The notes under the pieces were generated by a model that was not told where the DNA came from, ran no database searches, and saw only the letters and a program-made list of their open reading frames with translations. A stretch of DNA of 31,461 bases. It comes from an uncultured Collinsella sp. (GTDB taxonomy: Bacteria; Actinomycetota; Coriobacteriia; Coriobacteriales; Coriobacteriaceae). Location of the stretch: assembly GCA_900757615.1 (NCBI GenBank), contig CAAEON010000059.1:1-31461 (forward strand), read 5' to 3'. Shown piece after piece: positions 25,874 through 31,461 of the stretch (the stretch's first letter is position 1; each line of letters starts with the position of its first letter). Position numbers and translations under genes: made by a program.

Positions 25874-28800
25874 CTACACGTCCCTCCTTACAAACGTTCC
25901 TTCGTGGTTATACGAGCAGCGCGCATGCGCGGCCTGAGCCGACGTCGGGTCGACGGCGGCAACGTTGCCTGCTTCGAGCTCGCGCAGGCGCTCGGCGATG
26001 CCGGCCTCCACGCGATCGAGCAGGGCGTCGAAGTCCATGCTGCCACCCTCGCCGGGGAAACCTTTCTTAAGGCCCGGGATGCGACCGTCGCCGCGCTCTT
26101 CCTCGAGCAGCTCGGCGCTCGCGGCACCGCGCAACGCCGGCTTGCCGCCCTTGGTCGAAAAGTAGAGCGCCGCGCGGGTGTCCAAATCCAGCGCCCGGCG
26201 CATGGCCCGGGCGTAGATGAGCGTTTGGGTATGTGGCGGCAACCAGCGCGGATCGTCGATGGGCGCCGTGCCCGATTCCTCGTCGCGCACCGTAGGGTCA
26301 GCGAGCTTAAACTCCTCAACGCCCGTGCGATGCTTGTAGTCGATCACCACGGCACGATTCTCGGCGTCCACGTCCACGCGGTCGATGCGCCCGCCAAGCG
26401 GCCAACCGGCATACTCGACCTTGAGCTCGTTAAAGGCGAACTCCAGGTAGCGCGGAGCAAAGGGGGCAAGTGCCTCGGACTCGTAGGCAAGCACGCCCTC
26501 CAGCTGCGGCAAGATCTCGGCCACCTGGCGCTCCTCCACCGCAGAGAGCGGCACCAGCGGGCCCTCCGTGCCTCGCTTGCCGGCGTGCTCGGCCAACGTC
26601 TCGTCAAAGACCTCGCGCAGCAGCTCCTGAGCGCGCGGCAGATTCTCGGGCGTCACGCGCTGCATGCCCTCCTGGGGCAGGCGGGCATGCAGATGCTCCA
26701 GCACATCGTGGACAAAGTTGCCCTTCTCCATGTTGCCAAAGCCCGCGTCGATGGACTGGGGCTTCACGCGATACGACACGAACCAGCACAGCGGGCACGT
26801 CGAGTACGCCTCGATCTGCGAGGCGGACGTCAGACGCGGCACGAGCGGCGCGTTCTCGCCCTCGCCATCGCGGCGACGCAGGACCAGATACGGCACAGCC
26901 GCTTCACTCAAATGCTGAGGAGCTTCGCACGCAACACGCTTGCACTCGATGCCCTCGCCGGCCGCCGGATCAAAATCGGCGACGATACCGCCCTCGCCCA
27001 CGCATGTCACCTGGGCGGCGCCGGCAGCCTCGGCATGCGCCCGCAGCTCGGTCCACACGGCAGCCGGATAGCACTCGCGCGCCTGGCGATCGTGGGTCAC
27101 GCGGGCGAGCACAACGGGGCCGCGTGCCGCCTGCATCGCGCGGCCAAAGCGCACGCGCAGCAGGGCCGCAGGCTCAAGCGTCACACCGCTGCGATCTAAC
27201 TCTGCCGCCAGCGTAGCCAGCGGTCCCTCCTCGTGCGAAAGCGGGTAACTGTCCAGGTCGACGTCGGCAAACAGCACGGCATCGTAGCTGGCGGGGCGCA
27301 GGGCTGCCGCATCGGCAAGCGACGCAAAGCGCACCTGGGCGCGCGGCGTGCGGTCGACCTCGTAGGTCTCGTAATCGTATGCGGTACTGCGCTTGTCCAC
27401 CTTGGTACGAACGTCGTCGAGCACGGGCACGGTCGCGGCCTGCGACACGTCGAGCGCGCGAGCATCGTTCATAAGGATGTCGATGGCATGTCGCAGCAGA
27501 GCCGTCTCTGCCTGACAACGGGTCTGGCCGTCAAGGCCGCCTAGAGCGCGATCAGGCAGCGCCTCGGCGACGGCGAGCATTGCCTTGAGCGCCGTCACGG
27601 GTTTGTCGCGCCACAGCGCTTGGAACACGTCTGAGACCACACATGGCACGTTCTTAAACCAGTTCTCATCACTGGCAGCCTTGCGCGTGCCCCTCACCTG
27701 GCCCTGCACGCTCTGCAGCAGGCTCTTGACGGCCGTGGTGGTCTTGCCGCGCGACAGGCGCATGTTCTTGTCGAAGGTGCGCGCGCTGGCGGCATCGGCA
27801 CCCGAAAGCGGACTGTAAATCCAGTCGGTAAGCTCCGGCGCGGGCCACCACTCGGTCTTGGAGGCGGTGCCCTCGTCGGCGGCCTTCATGCGCTCGATCA
27901 GATTGGCGAGCGCCGTGAACCGCCTGCCCGCGATGGATTGGGAAAACGCCGTGAACTCAGTTGTCTCGGCCGCAATATGACGCGCCGCCAAACGGGCAGC
28001 GAGTTCACCGAACAGCCGAGGCGCCCGGGCAGACACCACGAGCACGCGCACGGGGTCCGCGGACGCCGTGACACCGCCGTCGACCGCGGCGGCCTCACAC
28101 GTTTTTACCAGATCATCGATTGCATCCACATAGGCGTGGGCACGGGCGTGAGGGCCGGCAACCTCTACAAAGGCAGGCTGAGCGGCGGACTTGGAGGCAG
28201 TCTGGGGCGCGGCGGCACCCTCCCCCAGCGGCGCGGCCTCAAACAGCACGCCGCGGGCATCAAAGGCGGCAGCCAGATCTTCGCGCATTGCCGCCTGCTC
28301 GCAGGCAAGCAGCACAACGACCTCTCCCCCATTGTTCGCCACGGCCGACAGCAACTCGAGCAGGCCATGCGTAAACGATGTGATACCGCGCACGCATACG
28401 GCGCGGGTACACGCCGGAATGTTGTCGGCCAGCACCTCGGCCATAAGGTCAGCCGCATCGCAGGGCTCGACCATGTCTCGACGGTCCAAGCCGCTCGCAT
28501 AGGCGCTCAACAGCTCGAACACGCGGGCCTCGGCGTCACTTTTGGGCTCGGGCTGGCAAACGTCGCCGCAGCAGCGCTCGGCACCCGTTCCCGCTACGCC
28601 CGGCAGCACATCGCGCGCCATGCGCGCGAGCATGCGCACCGTGCCCTGACTGCGCGAAAGCGGCTGCAGGCCGGCATCGTCGCGACGGGCGATCATGTCC
28701 GAGAACAGCATCTGGCGCTGCATGTTGTCGACGAAGCTGCGGCCATCGCCCATTAGCTCCCATAGCGAACGAAGCCACGACGCGGGGGTTTTGTAGTCAA

Positions 28801-28972
28801 CGCCCAGCGAGACGCCAGCAACCGCAGCATCGTGACGGCACAGGTCGAGCTCGGCAAACGAGGACGCCAGCAAAACGGCACGCCCGTGGCGGGCAACCAG
28901 GTCGGCGAGCAACGCCGCCTCGGCATCGCTCAAGTCCGTACCGGTATTGGTGGTATAGATTCGAACAGGCAT
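25874..28972 (-). CDS. addB: AddB-like helicase/nuclease subunit
   Basis: The 1032-residue partner of AddA. The C-terminal PD-(D/E)XK nuclease is clear: GNFVHDVLEHL, then GGRIDRVDVD and AVVIDYKHRTG, then QTLIYARAMRRAL. AddB usually holds a 4Fe-4S cluster through one Cys before the nuclease and a Cys-x2-Cys-x5-Cys at the end. Here CPLC is present before the nuclease, but the C-terminal motif reads HARCSYNHEG, so only one of three Cys remains. No Walker A loop is seen near the N-terminus. The identification rests on the nuclease domain and on the neighbouring addA. ATG 28972 follows GGAGGA. The tandem short repeats and a terminator separate it from the regulator gene upstream. Confidence 0.85.
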   Translation of the reverse strand: MPVRIYTTNTGTDLSDAEAALLADLVARHGRAVLLASSFAELDLCRHDAAVAGVSLGVDYKTPASWLRSLWELMGDGRSFVDNMQRQMLFSDMIARRDDAGLQPLSRSQGTVRMLARMARDVLPGVAGTGAERCCGDVCQPEPKSDAEARVFELLSAYASGLDRRDMVEPCDAADLMAEVLADNIPACTRAVCVRGITSFTHGLLELLSAVANNGGEVVVLLACEQAAMREDLAAAFDARGVLFEAAPLGEGAAAPQTASKSAAQPAFVEVAGPHARAHAYVDAIDDLVKTCEAAAVDGGVTASADPVRVLVVSARAPRLFGELAARLAARHIAAETTEFTAFSQSIAGRRFTALANLIERMKAADEGTASKTEWWPAPELTDWIYSPLSGADAASARTFDKNMRLSRGKTTTAVKSLLQSVQGQVRGTRKAASDENWFKNVPCVVSDVFQALWRDKPVTALKAMLAVAEALPDRALGGLDGQTRCQAETALLRHAIDILMNDARALDVSQAATVPVLDDVRTKVDKRSTAYDYETYEVDRTPRAQVRFASLADAAALRPASYDAVLFADVDLDSYPLSHEEGPLATLAAELDRSGVTLEPAALLRVRFGRAMQAARGPVVLARVTHDRQARECYPAAVWTELRAHAEAAGAAQVTCVGEGGIVADFDPAAGEGIECKRVACEAPQHLSEAAVPYLVLRRRDGEGENAPLVPRLTSASQIEAYSTCPLCWFVSYRVKPQSIDAGFGNMEKGNFVHDVLEHLHARLPQEGMQRVTPENLPRAQELLREVFDETLAEHAGKRGTEGPLVPLSAVEERQVAEILPQLEGVLAYESEALAPFAPRYLEFAFNELKVEYAGWPLGGRIDRVDVDAENRAVVIDYKHRTGVEEFKLADPTVRDEESGTAPIDDPRWLPPHTQTLIYARAMRRALDLDTRAALYFSTKGGKPALRGAASAELLEEERGDGRIPGLKKGFPGEGGSMDFDALLDRVEAGIAERLRELEAGNVAAVDPTSAQAAHARCSYNHEGTFVRRDV

Positions 28973-29021
28973 GGTCCTCCACTCAAACCGTTCGCAATAA
29001 TCGATGCATCCATCCTACCCG

Positions 29022-29059
29022 CCCACGCGGACAGATTTGCCCCACGCCAACAGATTTCC
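29022..29059. repeat. Tandem pair of 19-bp repeats upstream of addB
   Basis: Two adjacent copies (29022-29040 and 29041-29059) agree at 16 of 19 positions; the shared part is CCCACGC, two variable bases, then ACAGATTT. They lie between the regulator's terminator and the addB start. Confidence 0.55.
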
Positions 29060-29081
29060 TCCGTCCCCAAGGGATCAAAAA
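29059..29081. repeat. Terminator-adjacent repeat, copy 2
   Basis: This 23-bp segment matches 7914-7936 at 21 positions and sits in the same place relative to a minus-strand terminator. Confidence 0.6.
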
Positions 29082-29102
29082 ACCGCCCCCGAAGGGACGG
29101 TT
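29077..29102 (-). terminator. Rho-independent terminator of the YerC-like gene
   Basis: On the minus strand AACCGTCCC pairs with GGGGCGGTT around a TTCG tetraloop with one mismatch, followed by TTTT and GATCCC. It lies 28 bp past the stop codon. Confidence 0.85.
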
Positions 29103-29129
29103 CTGCGCAATTCGTTTGTTGCCGTTGGC

Positions 29130-29429
29130 CTACTCGCCATCCTCCAGCTTGATGAGGATCTTGCGATAGCCACCGTACTCGCCGTTGAGCGCCTTGGAAA
29201 CACGACTCACCGTGGTGGACGAAGCGCCCGTGCGGGCCTGAACCTCAACATAGGGCTCGCCCTCATCCAGATAACGCGCAACCTGCAGGCGCTGAGAAAG
29301 ATCGCAGATCTCGCGCGGTGTGCAGATATCGGTTAAAAACGCCTGGATATCGTTCTCGTCGTCCAAAAGACTAAATGCGTGGACCAGCTGCTTGACATCA
29401 GGCCTGTCAAACATGTTCTCGATATTCAT
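29130..29429 (-). CDS. YerC/YecD family TrpR-related DNA-binding protein
   Basis: A 99-residue protein of the Trp-repressor-like fold. The C-terminal helix-turn-helix is at about residues 60-82 (VEVQARTGASSTTVSRVSKA), followed by the family-typical LNGEYGGYRKIL. The N-terminal part (LVHAFSLLDDENDIQAFL, then TPREICDLSQRLQVARYL) forms the dimer helices. Family members are small, often stand-alone regulators with few defined targets. ATG 29429 is used; a second ATG five codons later is possible, and neither has a strong ribosome binding site. It stands upstream of addBA on the same strand but is separated by a strong terminator. A palindrome at 29519-29530 near its likely promoter could be an autoregulatory site. 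Confidence 0.9.
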   Translation of the reverse strand: MNIENMFDRPDVKQLVHAFSLLDDENDIQAFLTDICTPREICDLSQRLQVARYLDEGEPYVEVQARTGASSTTVSRVSKALNGEYGGYRKILIKLEDGE

Positions 29430-29518
29430 CGATCACCGCCAAACCCGCCAAAAGGCATCGAAGTTGATACTGACATCGGGCATCGTTCGCCCGTTCTATG
29501 CAATAAAACTAATGCATG

Positions 29519-29541
29519 GGGCATTTGCCCGTAGCAGTGTA
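29519..29541 (-). promoter_or_regulatory. Candidate promoter and operator of the YerC-like gene
   Basis: On the minus strand TGCTACACT (29536-29544) is an extended -10; TTGTCG lies 19 nt upstream. GGGCA-TT-TGCCC (29519-29530) falls where transcription would start. The rest of the 325-bp gap (29430-29754) shows no convincing gene. Confidence 0.4.
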
Positions 29542-29754
29542 GCACACCACTAAACTAAAGCGACAAGACTCTCTGTCAGCGGCACGTTTTTCAGGACGAA
29601 CGCCGCTTAGAAACCGAATGCGCACGTAAGCTCCACGAATAATTGAGACAATGGGCGCCCAAACACCGCGGCGCGCCCGCGCAACCATCCAGGTCGCCGC
29701 CGCAAGCCGCTTCACGCGACGTCAGCAACCCCGGCGCAAGAAAGGATTCACGCC

Positions 29755-29937
29755 ATGCGCTTTATGCTTAACTGGCTCTTCACCTCGATCGCCATCGCGA
29801 TCGCCACGTTCCTCGTCCCCGGTATCCAACCCTTCGGCTTTGCCGAGGCCTGGGTCTGCTTTGCCTTTGTGGGACTGTTCCTCAACATCGTCGATTCGTT
29901 CGTCAAACCGTTCCTCACGGTCATCTCGCTCATATGA
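29755..29937 (+). pseudogene. Holin-type (PF04020-like) small membrane protein, cut by an IS element
   Basis: The frame starts MRFMLNWLFTSIAIAIATFL after AAAGGA at a good distance, and has two membrane helices joined by VPGIQPFGFAEAW. The pattern FVGLFLNIVDSFVKPFLTVISL matches the first half of the phage-holin-4-2/YvlD family, which is normally 110-130 residues with four membrane helices. After VISL the frame enters the left inverted repeat of the IS element and stops at once (L-I-stop), leaving 60 residues. The remainder should lie beyond 31454, outside this window, so restoration cannot be tested. The family's role is unclear; it is often chromosomal and not part of a phage. Confidence 0.75.
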
Positions 29938-29946
29938 CCCAATCCG
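29933..29946. repeat. Left terminal inverted repeat of the IS element
   Basis: TATGACCCAATCCG, perfectly complementary to 31441-31454. Confidence 0.9.
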
Positions 29947-30208
29947 CTGTCAAGAGCCACAATGGCCCCGCCGACCGCTTGCAATCGGTCGGCGGGGCCT
30001 GCCGTTAACCCGTCCCGGTCCGCCCCCGGCATGTCGTCGACGCCTTCGGCTCAGTCTCATATCCGCGGATACCGTTCTGTCGGCCCGCACTCCATTCCTT
30101 CGGCGGGGTTCCCCAAGTCTGTCGGGGCGCATGCGGAGGGCTCCGCGCGCACAGCGAAATAGGGGGTATCCCCGAAGGCCGCCCGGCTCGCCGGGACGGG
30201 GGCTATGT
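29947..30208 (-). ncRNA. Structured non-coding region of the IS element, candidate guide (bridge/seek) RNA
   Basis: 262 bp without a gene, 3' of the transposase. It contains a perfect 14-bp hairpin with an 8-nt loop (29964-29999), CCCGG-ctcg-CCGGG (30182-30195), GCGGAG-gg-CTCCGC (about 30133-30146) and the palindrome TATCCGCGGATA (30060-30071). IS110-family elements are known to encode a guide RNA in their non-coding end, and in the IS1111 branch it lies downstream of the transposase. Guide loops have not been assigned here. Confidence 0.5.
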
Positions 30209-31330
30209 CTATTCCGCGCCCTCCCGGCACATCATGCCGAGGGCCCAGAGCCACCTCACGAGCTCGGCCGCGGTGGCCGCGTTGGCCTTCGCCGCGGGCA
30301 TGCCGCGGGCGAGCATCTCCTCGCGCCGCCGCAGGAGCCGCTCGGACCCCTTCCTCCCGTGCATCCTTATCTCGAGGGGCACGCCCGTGTCCCTTGGCAT
30401 GAGCTTCGGCTGGTGCCGTGCCGCGGCGTAGCACCATGAACCCTCAACGGCCAGCTTCCTCACGAGCGCGTTGCCCGCACCGCTGATGCCTCCGAGCCGC
30501 ACGGAGTCGCCGCTCGACCTCTGACTCGGCGCGAGGCCGAAATAGGCCGTGACCTGCCTTCCGGAGCGGAACCTCGTGAAGTCGCCGACCTCGGCCGAGA
30601 AGGCTGCGGCCAGCGCGAAGGCGCAGCCCTTGATCGACTGGAGGGCGGCCACCTCCGCGGCGATCGGGCTGGCATCCACGGCCGCCCTGTACTCGGAGAG
30701 CAGGTCCGCCCGGGCCTCCGCCGCGGCCTCGACCTCGTTCCTCAGGGCGGCGAGCGTCCGAACCCCGCCATCGTCCTCCGGCCTGACCTTGTCGAGCCAC
30801 CTCAGGAAGTCGTAGGTCCAGTACTTCCTCGGGTTGCCGGCGGGCGTGGTGCCGCCGTAGGCGAACCCTCGCTTTGCGAGGAAGGCGAGCAGCCGCTGCT
30901 TGGCGGTCGCCAGGCGCGCGGTCGCCCCGTCGTAGGCGCCGGCGAGGTCCCTGATGCCTTCGACCTCGGGGGAGGGGACCCATACGGGGGAGATGTCGTG
31001 GGCGAGTATCGCCTTGGCCATCCTGGCGGCGTCGTTCCTGTCGTTCTTGGAGGCCGAGTCGGCGGCCGACCTGGGGATCTTCGAGACCGCGGCGACGACG
31101 CACTCGACGCCGAGCCCGGCGAGCTCCCTTTGCGGGGCGAAGCCGAGGTAGCCGCTCTCGTAGGCCGCGAGCGACGGCCCGGGGAACCCGTCCATCCACC
31201 CGGCGATCTCGCCCCAGGGGTTGCCGGGGAACCTCCTCGCCACGGCCTCGCCGGTGTCCGCGTCGAGGGCGCAGACGGTGGTCGACCTCAGGTGGACGTC
31301 CATCCCGAACGCGGTAGAATACTTTGGCAT
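30209..31330 (-). CDS. IS110/IS1111-family transposase (RuvC-like DEDD recombinase)
   Basis: A 373-residue transposase that works with a guide RNA to insert the element without target duplication. The N-terminal RuvC-like domain shows Asp11 in GMDVH, Glu58 in YESGYLGF and Asp97/Asp100 in KNDRNDAARMAKA. A helical middle section (about 120-220) follows. The C-terminal Transposase_20 domain has IKGCAFALAAAFSAEVGDF, then YFGLAPSQRSSGDSVRLGGI and SGAGNALVRKL, including the conserved catalytic-region Ser. It ends RWLWALGMMCREGAE. GGGAGG precedes the ATG closely and is part of an 11-bp palindrome (GGGAGGCTCCC) that could restrict translation. Full length with all motifs, so probably active. Confidence 0.95.
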   Translation of the reverse strand: MPKYSTAFGMDVHLRSTTVCALDADTGEAVARRFPGNPWGEIAGWMDGFPGPSLAAYESGYLGFAPQRELAGLGVECVVAAVSKIPRSAADSASKNDRNDAARMAKAILAHDISPVWVPSPEVEGIRDLAGAYDGATARLATAKQRLLAFLAKRGFAYGGTTPAGNPRKYWTYDFLRWLDKVRPEDDGGVRTLAALRNEVEAAAEARADLLSEYRAAVDASPIAAEVAALQSIKGCAFALAAAFSAEVGDFTRFRSGRQVTAYFGLAPSQRSSGDSVRLGGISGAGNALVRKLAVEGSWCYAAARHQPKLMPRDTGVPLEIRMHGRKGSERLLRRREEMLARGMPAAKANAATAAELVRWLWALGMMCREGAE

Positions 31331-31440
31331 GGGAGCCTCCCAACCTCGTTGCGGCGCGGCTGCGCCTATGGCACTTCAGCATCATTGTCGCAGCCCCGAC
31401 CCGCGGTCACGAGCGGGGGCTCCTATCTTTTCAGTGCCCT

Positions 31441-31454
31441 CGGATTGGGTCATA
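31441..31454. repeat. Right terminal inverted repeat of the IS element
   Basis: CGGATTGGGTCATA, the exact complement of 29933-29946. Only 7 bases of flank follow in the window. Confidence 0.9.
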
Positions 31455-31461
31455 GTGTCTG

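Larger units (their letters stand above)
29933..31454 (-). mobile_element. IS110-family insertion sequence (IS1111-like layout)
   Basis: About 1.52 kb, bounded by perfect 14-bp inverted repeats (29933-29946 and 31441-31454), with one transposase gene on the minus strand. Non-coding space is 124 bp upstream of the transposase and 262 bp downstream of it. Inverted repeats plus a long non-coding part 3' of the gene fit the IS1111 branch. No target duplication is visible, as usual for this family. Exact ends may differ by a few bases because IS1111 repeats can be subterminal. It interrupts the holin-type gene. Confidence 0.9.

Noticed and set aside
29651..30439. 262-codon plus-strand frame crossing the holin gene and the IS boundary
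   Set aside because: It spans the IS junction out of frame with both real genes and is Arg/Pro/Ser-rich noise.

Overview
The window looks like chromosomal DNA from a high-GC Gram-positive gut actinobacterium, most likely a Coriobacteriia member such as Collinsella. This is inference from GC content, Shine-Dalgarno style, AddAB and RuvCAB protein types and zinc-ribbon membrane proteins; no database was consulted. No rRNA, tRNA or CRISPR array is visible.

Layout. 1-1111: end of a type I restriction specificity locus, with one HsdS target-recognition domain fused in frame to a truncated tyrosine-recombinase N-terminus and bracketed by short repeats with opposed cores, as in phase-variable hsdS systems. 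1217-5445: a double zinc-ribbon protein, a cation-diffusion-facilitator transporter, a membrane-anchored PASTA-like protein and a small Cys-rich protein. 5738-7593: a zinc-ribbon membrane protein broken by a one-base frameshift. Two unusual ~150-160 bp elements (5472-5620 and 7697-7856) flank it; their long stems differ in sequence but remain paired, and their loops share conserved blocks.

7994-28972 is one long minus-strand run dominated by one-carbon metabolism and DNA maintenance. In transcription order it holds addB-addA, dnaE, a SWIM/SNF2 helicase, a class III-like superoxide reductase, a degenerate NAD-synthetase-like protein, ruvC-ruvA-ruvB behind a LexA-type SOS box, and fhs (formate-THF ligase). 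The repair genes form a coherent set: AddAB resects double-strand breaks, RuvABC processes Holliday junctions, and DnaE replicates.

29130-29429 encodes a TrpR-like YerC regulator. 29755-29937 is a small holin-type membrane gene cut off by an IS110-family element (29933-31454) with 14-bp terminal inverted repeats. That element has a 262-bp structured non-coding region 3' of its transposase, the expected place for an IS1111-type guide (bridge/seek) RNA.

The observations most worth follow-up are the paired stem elements, the hsdS-recombinase cassette, the NAD-synthetase pseudoenzyme and the IS guide-RNA region.
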